NCBI RefSeq assembly: GCF_000719955.1 | Contig: NZ_JOII01000036.1 | Span: forward strand, 1 to 51,503 | Length of the DNA: 51,503 bases | Origin: Streptomyces albidoflavus | GTDB taxonomy: Bacteria > Actinomycetota > Actinomycetes > Streptomycetales > Streptomycetaceae | Direction of reading: 5' to 3' | Shown: positions 23,247 to 31,272 of the stretch, piece after piece | How the letters are laid out: every line of letters starts with the position of its first letter | How positions within the stretch are numbered: the stretch's first letter is position 1 | Program-made: the position numbers and the translations under genes | The notes under the pieces: generated by a model | What the model saw: only the letters and a program-made list of their open reading frames with translations | What the model was told of the DNA's origin: nothing | The model's database searches: none

Positions 23247-24464
23247 TCACTTGTCGGCGAACTTCTTGCTGACCGCCGTGTAGATGCCCTCGGCCTCCTT
23301 GCCCAGCCGGGGACCGGCCAGCCATCCGGCGTTCACCGGGCCGATGGAGGTGTTGGAGACCAGCGCCGGCTTGCCGTCGGCCCCCTCGGCGACCCAGCCG
23401 CCGCCCGACGAGCCGCCCGTCATGGTGCAGCCGATCCGGTGCATCGTCGGGTCGTCCTTGGTCACCGAGAGCCGGCCCGGCTCGTCCTGGCACTGGAACA
23501 TCTTCTGGCCGTCGAAGGGCGGCGCCGCCGGGTACCCGGTCGCCGTCATCGAGGCGATCTTGTCCGCGGCCGGCGCGTTGAAGTTCACCGGGAGCGCCGA
23601 ACCGACGGTCTCCTCCAGCGACTTGCCCCCGCCGTCCTGCGGGGTCACGTGCAGCACCGCGAAGTCGTACGAGGCGCCGTCGCCGCCGGTCTGGCCGCCC
23701 TGCTCGATCCACTGGTCCGAGGTCTGCGCCCAGTCGCTCCACCAGACGCCGTACGGGGCGACCTGCTCCTGTGTGGCGCTCTGGAGCTGCTCGGTGGAGA
23801 GCGCGCCGTCGTTGTAGGAGGGGACGAAGATGATGTTCCGGTACCAGCCGCCCTCCTTGCCCGCGTGGACGCAGTGCCCGGCGGTCCACACCAGGTTGGA
23901 CTTGCCCGGGTTGGCCGGGTCGGCGATGACGGTGGCCGAGCAGACCATCGAGCCCTTGGGGCCGTCGAAGAGGAGCTTGCCCGCCTCCGGCGCCTGGTCG
24001 TGGTACTTGGCGGGGACCGAGGCGGCGTCCACCGGCTGCGGCGTCGGGTCGGTCACACCCTGGTCGCCGGAGATGTCCTCCTCGTCGACCTCCTGCTCGG
24101 TCGGGTCGTCCGCCTCACGCATCCGGTCCGGGTCCCACAGGTCCGCGATGACCGGGTTGATGAAGTCCTCGGCCTCGCGCAGCCAGTCGTCGCGCGACCA
24201 GTCCTTCCAGGCGCCGTCCTTCCACTCGTCCAGGTCGAGGCCGTGCTCCTTGAGCCGGTCCTTGAGACTGTCCGGGATGCGGATCTTGCCGTCGGACTCC
24301 GCGGAGGCCGAGGCCGACGGGTCACCCCCGGCGTTGTCCTCCTCGGGCCCGCAGGCGGTCGCGGTCAGGGCCAGCGCCGCGCACAGGGCCACCGCGGAAA
24401 CCGCACCGGACCGGCCGCGCGCTCCCCTCCGGCGTCCGGGACGAAGTGGGCGTATGGGTCGCAT
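23247..24464 (-). CDS. Trypsin-like serine protease lipoprotein (paralogue 2)
   Basis: A 405-residue exported lipoprotein. An Arg-rich N-terminus and hydrophobic core end in the lipobox LTATAC. The shared KDGAWKDWSRDDWLREA segment recurs, then the trypsin-like domain with VWTAGHCVHAG (His), SYDFAVLHV (Asp) and TMTGGSSGGGW (Ser). The start is the ATG at 24464 with GGGGGA 7 nt upstream. The frame extends upstream without a signal peptide or ribosome binding site. It diverges from the siderophore operon across 261 bp. Pairing with the next gene suggests related but distinct substrates or timing. Confidence 0.88.
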   Translation of the reverse strand: MRPIRPLRPGRRRGARGRSGAVSAVALCAALALTATACGPEEDNAGGDPSASASAESDGKIRIPDSLKDRLKEHGLDLDEWKDGAWKDWSRDDWLREAEDFINPVIADLWDPDRMREADDPTEQEVDEEDISGDQGVTDPTPQPVDAASVPAKYHDQAPEAGKLLFDGPKGSMVCSATVIADPANPGKSNLVWTAGHCVHAGKEGGWYRNIIFVPSYNDGALSTEQLQSATQEQVAPYGVWWSDWAQTSDQWIEQGGQTGGDGASYDFAVLHVTPQDGGGKSLEETVGSALPVNFNAPAADKIASMTATGYPAAPPFDGQKMFQCQDEPGRLSVTKDDPTMHRIGCTMTGGSSGGGWVAEGADGKPALVSNTSIGPVNAGWLAGPRLGKEAEGIYTAVSKKFADK

Positions 24465-24725
24465 GTCGGATTCCCCCTGGATTCGGACGTGAATCCGCCC
24501 TCGTGGGCGGCGGGTTGTGGCCCCCCAGACTATGCGGGTGCTCTGGGGGACGATCCACGGGGCGGCAACGGTTCCGTCACGGGACCGCCGCCCGGGGGCG
24601 CGGCCGAAGGATCTTCTCCGCGCCCGTGTTCCTTTCGCCGCACGGTCGTTGGTAGGTGCGGGGGGCCCGCGCCGTGCGCGGAACCACCGCACGACGCACC
24701 TGCTACCACGGGAGGAACCACACCT
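24465..24725. promoter_or_regulatory. Divergent region, protease 2 and siderophore operon
   Basis: A perfect 8-bp inverted repeat CCCCCAGA - 12 nt - TCTGGGGG (24522-24549) is the clearest element. Nearer the aminotransferase, GGTAGGTGCG (24652-24661) pairs imperfectly with CGCACCTGCTACC (about 24696-24708). I looked for an IdeR/DmdR iron box (TTAGGTTAGGCTAACCTAA type) and found none. Confidence 0.45.
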
Positions 24726-26084
24726 GTGGCCGTGACCGAGCAAGCCCAGGCGCCCGCCACCGCGACCACCGCGCACCTGGGCATCCTGCGCCGCCAGGCG
24801 TCCCGCGAGTCGGCCGCGCGCACCTACGCGCGCTCCCTGCCCATCGTCCCCGTCCGCGCCCGCGGCGTGACGATCGAGGGCGCCGACGGCCGCCGCTACC
24901 TCGACTGCCTCTCCGGCGCCGGCACCCTCGCTCTCGGCCACAACCACCCGGTGGTCCTCGAAGCCATCCGCAAGGTCCTCGACTCCGGCGCCCCGCTCCA
25001 CGTGCTCGACCTCGCCACCCCGGTCAAGGACGCCTTCACCACCGAACTGTTCGCGACCCTGCCTCCGGCCCTCGCCGCACGCGCCCGCATCCAGTTCTGC
25101 GGCCCGGCCGGCACCGACGCCGTCGAGGCCGCGCTGACACTGACCCGTACCGCCACCGGCCGCTCCGGCGTCCTCGCCTTCACCGGCGCGTACCACGGCA
25201 TGACCGCCGGGGCCCTGGCCGCCTCCGGCGGCGGGCGTGAAGGGCGCGTCACCCGGCTGCCGTTCCCGCAGGAGTACCGCTGCCCCTTCGGTGTCGGCGG
25301 TGAGCAGGGCGCCGAACTCGCCGCCCGCTGGACCGAGTCGCTGCTCGACGACACCAAGTCCGGCGTCCCCGAGGCCTCCTGCCTGCTGGTCGAGCCGGTG
25401 CAGGGCGAAGGCGGCGTCAACCCGGCGCCCGACGCCTGGCTCCGCCGCATTCGGAAGCTCACCGAGGACCGCTCGATCCCGCTGATCGCCGACGAGGTGC
25501 AGACCGGGGTGGGACGCACCGGACGGTTCTGGGGCGTCGACCACAGCGGGATCGTCCCGGACGTGATGGTCCTCTCCAAGGCCATCGGCGGCAGCCTCCC
25601 GCTCGCCGTCCTCGTCTACCGCGACGACCTCGACGTCTGGCGGCCCGGCGCCCACGCCGGCACCTTCCGCGGCAACCAGCTCGCCATGGCCGCCGGCGCC
25701 GCCACCCTCGCCCACGTCCGGGAGAACGGCCTGGCCGACCGCGCGGACACCCTCGGCGCCCGCATGCTCGGCCGGCTGCGGGAGTTCGCCGCCGGGCACC
25801 CCTTCGTCGGCGACGTGCGCGGCCGCGGCCTGATGATCGGCGTCGAACTGGTCGACCCCGCCGCCGACACCCCCGCCGGTACGCCGCCACCCCCCGCTCC
25901 CCGGATCGCCACCGCCGTGCAGCGCGCGTGCCTGGACCGGGGCCTCATCGTCGAGCTGGGCGGACGCCGCAGTGCCGTCGTCCGCCTGCTGCCGCCGCTG
26001 ACCCTCACCGACGAGCAGGCCGACGCGGTGCTCGACCGCCTGACCGACGCCCTCACGGCTGCGGCCAGGGACTTCCCCGGATGA
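24726..26084 (+). CDS. Diaminobutyrate-2-oxoglutarate aminotransferase-like, siderophore cluster
   Basis: A 452-residue PLP class III aminotransferase of the DABA type (RhbA/PvdH/EctB-like), expected to convert aspartate semialdehyde to L-2,4-diaminobutyrate with glutamate as amino donor. Seen are GAGTLALGHNHPVV, FCGPAGTDAVEAALTL, GAYHGMTAGAL, LVEPVQGEGG, DEVQTGVGRTG and the PLP lysine in VLSKAIGG. GTG start with GGAGGA 9 nt upstream; a second GTG two codons on is the alternative. First gene of the NIS siderophore operon, followed after 70 nt by an IucA/IucC synthetase. It probably supplies a diamine building block. Confidence 0.9.
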   Translation: MAVTEQAQAPATATTAHLGILRRQASRESAARTYARSLPIVPVRARGVTIEGADGRRYLDCLSGAGTLALGHNHPVVLEAIRKVLDSGAPLHVLDLATPVKDAFTTELFATLPPALAARARIQFCGPAGTDAVEAALTLTRTATGRSGVLAFTGAYHGMTAGALAASGGGREGRVTRLPFPQEYRCPFGVGGEQGAELAARWTESLLDDTKSGVPEASCLLVEPVQGEGGVNPAPDAWLRRIRKLTEDRSIPLIADEVQTGVGRTGRFWGVDHSGIVPDVMVLSKAIGGSLPLAVLVYRDDLDVWRPGAHAGTFRGNQLAMAAGAATLAHVRENGLADRADTLGARMLGRLREFAAGHPFVGDVRGRGLMIGVELVDPAADTPAGTPPPPAPRIATAVQRACLDRGLIVELGGRRSAVVRLLPPLTLTDEQADAVLDRLTDALTAAARDFPG

Positions 26085-26154
26085 CCCCACCCGGTGCCGC
26101 CCCCGCTGAGCCGGCCGGCGCACGGAATCCGCTCCACGCCCCAAGGAAGCACTC

Positions 26155-28050
26155 TTGAACGTCACCCCCGCACCCGACGGCGGCCGCCACTCCTCCCCGC
26201 GCGGCACCTCCGCCACGCGCGAGATCCCGGCCGACGGGGCGACCGTACCCCGCCAGCCCGGCGGCGTCGGGACCCTCCGGTTCCCCGGCGGCGGCACCGA
26301 CCTGCTCGAACACCCCGACGCCCGGATCGCCGCCGAGGCCGCCGCGCTGGAGAGCCTGCTGCGCTGCTGGGTCCGCGAGACCTCCCCGCCCGCCCCCACC
26401 CACGGGGTGCTCCGCGTCCCGCTGCCCGCCAGCGGCACCGCGCTGCTCGTCCCGGTCCGGCACTGGTCGCTCGCGGGCTGGCACCGGTTCGGGCCGCCGG
26501 TGCGCGAGGACGCCCCCGCCGGGGCCTCGCCGCTGCTCGACGTGGCCGCCGTCGCCGAACTCCTGGAGCGCGAGTCGGCCACCGAGGCCCACGACGGGGA
26601 CCTGCTGGAGCGGGTCGGCGACTCCGCCCGGCGCACCGCCCTCTTCCTCGCCGAGCGCCGCGCCCGGGCCCAGGAGGAGCCGGACCGCTTCCTCGCCGCC
26701 GAACAGTCCCTCGTCCTCGGCCACCCGCTGCACCCCACCCCCAAGAGCCGCGAGGGGCTGACCGAGGCCGAGTCCCGCGCCTACTCGCCGGAGCTGGGCG
26801 GATCGTTCCCGCTGCACTGGCTCGCCGTCGACCGTTCGGTCCTCGCCCAGGACTCCGCCTGGCACGAGGACGGCGCCCCCGTCCCCGCCGAACAGCTCAC
26901 CGCGCGCCTCGCCGGGCCCGGCCTGCGGCTGCCCGAGGGCACCGCCGCCCTGCCCGTCCACCCCTGGCAGATCCGCGAACTGCGCCGCCGCCCCGAGGCC
27001 GCCGCCCTCCTCGACGCCGGCGCCCTGCGCGACCTCGGCCCGTGCGGCGAACCCTGGTACCCCACCTCCTCGGTGCGCACCGTCTACCGCCCGGGCGCCC
27101 CCGCCATGCTCAAGCTCTCGCTCGGCCTGCGCATCACCAACTCCCGCCGGGAGAACCTCCGCAAGGAACTGGCCCGGGGCGCCGAGGTGCACCGGCTGCT
27201 GCGGACCGGGCTCGGCGCGCGCTGGCAGGAGGCCCACCCCGGCTTCGACATCGTGCGCGACCCGGCGTGGCTCGCCGTCGACGGGCCCGACGGCACCCCC
27301 GTCACCGGCCTCGACGTGATGATCCGGGACAACCCCTTCACCCCGGACGACGACGTGACCTGCGTCGCCGGACTGGTCTCGCCCCGCCCCGCAGGCGACG
27401 CCCGCACCGGCGGCCGCCTCGGGATGCGCTCCCGCCTCGGCGAACTCGTCACCCGGATCGCCGGACGCGAGGGCCGCACCCGCGGCGCCGTCTCCACCGA
27501 GTGGTTCGCCCGCTACCTCAAGCGGGTCGTCGCCCCCGTGCTCTGGCTCGACGGCCACGCCGGGATCGCCCTGGAGGCCCACCAGCAGAACACCCTGGTC
27601 CTCCTCGACGCCGACGGCTGGCCCACCGGCGGCCGCTACCGCGACAACCAGGGCTACTACTTCCGCACCTCGCACCGCGACGCCCTCCAGGCCCGGCTGC
27701 CCGGCGCGGGCGAGGCCAGCGACACCTTCGTCGCCGACGCCGTCACCGACGAGCGGTTCGCCTACTACCTCGGCATCAACAACATCCTCGGCCTGATCGG
27801 GGCCTTCGGCTCCCAGCGCCTCGCCGACGAGCGGCTGCTGCTGACCGTGCTGCGCCGCTTCCTCGCCGAGGAGGCCGCCCGCCCCGGCCCCGTCTCCCCG
27901 CTGCCCGGCCTGCTCCTGGACTCCCCGGTCCTGCGCTGCAAGGCCAACCTCCTCACCCGCCTGCACGGCCTGGACGAACTGGTCGGACCGGTCGACACCC
28001 AGTCCGTCTACGTCACGATCGCCAACCCGCTGCACACCGCCGGGGCCTGA
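26155..28050 (+). CDS. NIS siderophore synthetase, IucA/IucC family (1)
   Basis: A 631-residue ATP-dependent synthetase that joins citrate or a citryl intermediate to an amine or alcohol. Family marks are GHPLHPTPKSREG, LPVHPWQIREL, STSSVRT-like TSSVRTVYRP, MLKLSLGLRITNSRRE, HQQNTLVLLDADGWP and the C-terminal FhuF-like stretch. The start is TTG at 26155 with AGGAAG 5-6 nt upstream, unusual but well placed. It follows the aminotransferase and precedes the GNAT by 26 nt. With the second synthetase it could couple two amines to one citrate. Confidence 0.9.
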   Translation: MNVTPAPDGGRHSSPRGTSATREIPADGATVPRQPGGVGTLRFPGGGTDLLEHPDARIAAEAAALESLLRCWVRETSPPAPTHGVLRVPLPASGTALLVPVRHWSLAGWHRFGPPVREDAPAGASPLLDVAAVAELLERESATEAHDGDLLERVGDSARRTALFLAERRARAQEEPDRFLAAEQSLVLGHPLHPTPKSREGLTEAESRAYSPELGGSFPLHWLAVDRSVLAQDSAWHEDGAPVPAEQLTARLAGPGLRLPEGTAALPVHPWQIRELRRRPEAAALLDAGALRDLGPCGEPWYPTSSVRTVYRPGAPAMLKLSLGLRITNSRRENLRKELARGAEVHRLLRTGLGARWQEAHPGFDIVRDPAWLAVDGPDGTPVTGLDVMIRDNPFTPDDDVTCVAGLVSPRPAGDARTGGRLGMRSRLGELVTRIAGREGRTRGAVSTEWFARYLKRVVAPVLWLDGHAGIALEAHQQNTLVLLDADGWPTGGRYRDNQGYYFRTSHRDALQARLPGAGEASDTFVADAVTDERFAYYLGINNILGLIGAFGSQRLADERLLLTVLRRFLAEEAARPGPVSPLPGLLLDSPVLRCKANLLTRLHGLDELVGPVDTQSVYVTIANPLHTAGA

Positions 28051-28076
28051 GTACCCCCGCCCGGAAGGAGCCCCGC

Positions 28077-28862
28077 GTGCCCCCAGCCGCCACCCCGCCC
28101 CACGGACCCGCCGCCCCCACCGCCGGGGCCCGCCCCGGCGTGCCCGCGCCCGCGCCCGCCCGGCGGGACCACGGCCAGGCCGGGCCGCCGGGCTCCGCCG
28201 GGGCGGGGGCGGCCCGGGACACCGAGGCCCCCGACACCGCCGCCGAGGCTCCCGCCGGGCCCGGCGGCGACGGGGGGACCCTGCTCGACCGGGTCGGCCG
28301 GTGGGCCCCCGCCGCCACCCCGTTCGGCATATTCCGGCTCGCCCCCCTCACCCCAGGCGACGACCTCGCCCTCCTCACCGCCTGGATGAACGACCCGGCA
28401 GTCGCCGCCTTCTGGGAACTGGCCGGGCCCCCCGCGACCACCGCGGCCCACGTCCACGCCCAGCTCTCCGGCGACGGACGCAGCGTCCCCTGCCTCGGCC
28501 TCCTCGACGGGCGCCCGATGAGCTACTGGGAGCTGTACCGCGCCGACCTCGACCCGCTGGCCCGCCACTACCCGGCCCGGCCTCACGACACCGGCGTCCA
28601 CCTGCTGCTGGGCGGCGCCGCCGACCGGGGCCGGGGCCTGGGCACCGCCCTGCTCCGCGCGGTCACCTGCCTGGTCCTCGCCCACCGCCCCCGCTGCGCC
28701 CGCGTCGTCGCCGAACCCGACGTCCGCAACGCCCCCTCGGTCGCCGCCTTCCGCCGCGCCGGCTTCCACCTCGACGCCGAGATCGACCTCCCGGACAAGC
28801 GCGCGGCCCTGATGGTCCGCAGGAGAACCACCCCGACGGAACCGGCACCCGCACGCCGGTGA
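28077..28862 (+). CDS. GNAT acyltransferase, siderophore type
   Basis: A 261-residue protein. The first 75 residues are a disordered Pro/Ala/Gly extension. The rest is a GNAT of the RhbD/IucB-like siderophore acetyltransferase group: YWELYRADLDPLARHY, LLLGGAADRGRGLGTALLRAV (acetyl-CoA loop) and ARVVAEPDVRNAPSVAAFRRAGF. It should acylate the amine or hydroxylamine of the siderophore building block. GTG start with GAAGGAG 6 nt upstream. A terminator follows. Confidence 0.87.
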   Translation: MPPAATPPHGPAAPTAGARPGVPAPAPARRDHGQAGPPGSAGAGAARDTEAPDTAAEAPAGPGGDGGTLLDRVGRWAPAATPFGIFRLAPLTPGDDLALLTAWMNDPAVAAFWELAGPPATTAAHVHAQLSGDGRSVPCLGLLDGRPMSYWELYRADLDPLARHYPARPHDTGVHLLLGGAADRGRGLGTALLRAVTCLVLAHRPRCARVVAEPDVRNAPSVAAFRRAGFHLDAEIDLPDKRAALMVRRRTTPTEPAPARR

Positions 28863-28873
28863 CCGCGGGGCAG

Positions 28874-28894
28874 GGGACCGCAACGCGCGGTCCC
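28874..28894 (+). terminator. Terminator after the GNAT gene
   Basis: A perfect 8-bp stem GGGACCGC/GCGGTCCC with a 5-nt loop, 11 nt after the stop. Confidence 0.7.
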
Positions 28895-29323
28895 TCACTC
28901 CGGGCCCATCCCGCCTCACCCACCCCGGCGCGGCCAGGCCGCGCCCTACGCCGCTGCGACAGCGTGCCTCCCCGCGCCGGTGGGACGCCGGTGCTCCCCG
29001 AGGGCACGGACCGAACGGCACGCGGGCAACTGCCGCCCCCGGCCACCGGTTCCACCACGCGTCCGAGCCCGGGTCCGGGACGCCGGGACCGCACCCCACC
29101 CCGGGCCTCGCGCACGCCCCTGGACGCGCCCCTCACCCGCGTGCCCCCACCGAACCCAGCCCCCGACCGGCTGCTTCCCAAGGGGGCGTACGCCCCCGCG
29201 TGCGGCCGTGGGTCGTGCGCCGGGCCCTGTTCCCTCGTGGCCCGATCACTGCGACCGTTCCGCTCCGGGCGTCGGCGAGCGACGTCCGGCCGTTCCGATC
29301 CGGTTCCCTACCGAGGAGTCCCC
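28895..29323 (+). other. Spacer inside the siderophore cluster
   Basis: A stretch of 429 bp with no gene I can support. Codon composition is not coding-like in any frame. It must contain the promoter of the second synthetase if transcription stops at 28894. I see a good ribosome binding site (GAGGAG, 29313-29318) but no iron box and no clear -10/-35 pair. Confidence 0.5.
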
Positions 29324-31186
29324 GTGCCGCATTCCCCCGCAGACCAGCCCCGGCCCGAAGGCCACGCCCTCCACGCCCCGCCCGAACTGACCGCCGACGC
29401 CTGGCGGCGGGCTGAGCGACGGCTGCTGGCCAAGATGCTCGGCGAGTTCGCCTACGAGGAGATCATCGAGCCCCACCCGCTGACCCCGCCCGGACCCGGC
29501 GGCGCCGCGTACGCCCTGCCGCTCGGCGGCCCCGGCGAGGCCGAACTGCGGTTCCGGGCGCGCCGCTGGGCGTACGGGCACTGGCAGGTCGAGGCGGAGA
29601 GCGTCACGCTCGCCGAGGGCGGGGGCGAGCCGGGGCCGTTCGGTGATCCGCTGGACTTCCTGGTGCGGGCCAGGCCGCTGCTGGGGCTCGACGGCGACAC
29701 GCTCGGCCACGTCCTGCGCGAACTCACCCGCACCCTCGCCGCCGACACCCGCCTCGACGCGACCGCGCTGACCGCCGCCGAACTGGCCGGCCTCGACTAC
29801 GCCGCTCTCGAAGGCCACCAGACCGGGCACCCCTGGCTCGTCCTCAACAAGGGGCGAATCGGTTTCTCGGCCGAGGACAGCGCGCGGTGGGCGCCGGAGG
29901 CCCGCCGTCCGGCGCGGCTGCCCTGGATCGCCGTCCACACCTCCCTCGCCGCCTACCGGGGCATCCCCGGACTCGACGCCGACCGGCTCTACGAGGAGGA
30001 ACTGGACGAGGCGACCCGCGAACTCTTCGCCGCCACCCTGCGCGAGCGCGGCCTGGACCCGGACGCCTACCTCTGCCTGCCCGTCCACCCCTGGCAGTGG
30101 GACGACACGGTGGTGCCGCTCTTCGCCCCGGCCGTCGCCGACGGGCGCATCGTGCCGCTCACCGCCGACCCCGACGAGCGGCTTCCCCAGCAGTCCATCC
30201 GCACCTTCCTCAACCTCAGCCACCCCCACCGCCGCACCGTCAAACTCCCGCTCTCCATCCTCAACACCCTCGTCTGGCGCGGCCTGCCGACCGAACGCAC
30301 CCTCGCCGCCCCGGCCGTCACCCACTGGGTCCACCGCCTGCGCGACCAGGACCCCTACCTGCGCGACGAGTGCCGCGTCATCCTCCTCGGCGAGGTCGCC
30401 TCCGTCACCGTCCTCCACCCCGTCTACGACCGGCTGCCGGAAGTCCCGTACCAGTTCAAGGAGTTGCTGGGCGCCATCTGGCGTGAGCCGCTCGCCGGCC
30501 ACCTCGACCCGGGGGAGCGCGCCCGCACCCTCGCCTCCCTGATCCACACCGACCGCGACGGCCGCGCCTTCACCGCCGAACTCGTCGCCCGCTCCGGCCT
30601 CGCCCCCCGCGACTGGCTGCGCCACCTCTTCGCCGCCCTGCTCCCGCCGCTGCTGCACTTCCTCCACCAGTACGGCACCGTCTTCTCGCCGCACGGGGAG
30701 AACGCCATCGTCGTCTTCGACGAGCACGACATCCCCACCCGGCTCGCGGTCAAGGACTTCGTCGACGACGTCAACATCAGCTCCGAGCCGCTCCCCGAGC
30801 ACGCGGAGATGCCCGAGGCGGTCCGCGAGGTCCTGCTGACCGAGACCCCGGACTTCCTGCCGCAGTTCATCCACTCCGGCCTGTTCATCGGCGTCTTCCG
30901 CTACCTGGCACCGCTCTGCGCCACCCAGCTCGACGTCCCCGAGAACGACTTCTGGCAGCTGGTCCGCGCCGAGATCGTCCGCCACCAGACGCGCTTCCCC
31001 CACCTCAAGGAGCGGTACGAGCTCTTCGACCTCTTCGCCCCCGAGATCGAGCGGCTCTGCCTCAACCGCAACCGGCTCCACCTCGACGGCTACCGGGACC
31101 GCGCCGCCCGCCCGCACGCCGCCGTCCACGGCACGGTCCCCAACCCCCTGCACGCGGAGCCGCCGCACCCCCTCACACCGGAATGA
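29324..31186 (+). CDS. NIS siderophore synthetase, IucA/IucC family (2)
   Basis: A 620-residue synthetase distinct from the first. Marks include HPWLVLNKGRIGFS, LPVHPWQWDD, LPQQSIRTFLNLSHPHRRTVKLPLSILNT (split by conserved turns), PYQFKELLGAIWREPL, SPHGENAIVVFDEHDIP and KDFVDDVNI. GTG start with GAGGAG 5 nt upstream. It lies 461 bp beyond the GNAT and may be a separate transcript. Two synthetases of different subtype usually mean two different condensations on one citrate core. Confidence 0.9.
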   Translation: MPHSPADQPRPEGHALHAPPELTADAWRRAERRLLAKMLGEFAYEEIIEPHPLTPPGPGGAAYALPLGGPGEAELRFRARRWAYGHWQVEAESVTLAEGGGEPGPFGDPLDFLVRARPLLGLDGDTLGHVLRELTRTLAADTRLDATALTAAELAGLDYAALEGHQTGHPWLVLNKGRIGFSAEDSARWAPEARRPARLPWIAVHTSLAAYRGIPGLDADRLYEEELDEATRELFAATLRERGLDPDAYLCLPVHPWQWDDTVVPLFAPAVADGRIVPLTADPDERLPQQSIRTFLNLSHPHRRTVKLPLSILNTLVWRGLPTERTLAAPAVTHWVHRLRDQDPYLRDECRVILLGEVASVTVLHPVYDRLPEVPYQFKELLGAIWREPLAGHLDPGERARTLASLIHTDRDGRAFTAELVARSGLAPRDWLRHLFAALLPPLLHFLHQYGTVFSPHGENAIVVFDEHDIPTRLAVKDFVDDVNISSEPLPEHAEMPEAVREVLLTETPDFLPQFIHSGLFIGVFRYLAPLCATQLDVPENDFWQLVRAEIVRHQTRFPHLKERYELFDLFAPEIERLCLNRNRLHLDGYRDRAARPHAAVHGTVPNPLHAEPPHPLTPE

Positions 31187-31257
31187 GCAGGGGCGCGCGC
31201 CGGGGGCGTACGCGCGGCCGGGCGGCGGAACGGGACGGGGCTGTCGGTGGCGCACCG

Positions 31258-31263
31258 TAGGCT
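31258..31263 (+). promoter_or_regulatory. Possible -10 for the dinG-like gene
   Basis: TAGGCT ends 9 nt before the ATG at 31273, a near-leaderless arrangement. No LexA box is seen here. Confidence 0.35.
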
Positions 31264-31272
31264 GGAGCGGCT

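Noticed and set aside
24465..29323. Iron-repressor operators in the siderophore cluster
   Set aside because: No 19-bp TTAGGTTAGGCTAACCTAA-like sequence was found by eye in either spacer; a weak site could be missed without a matrix scan.
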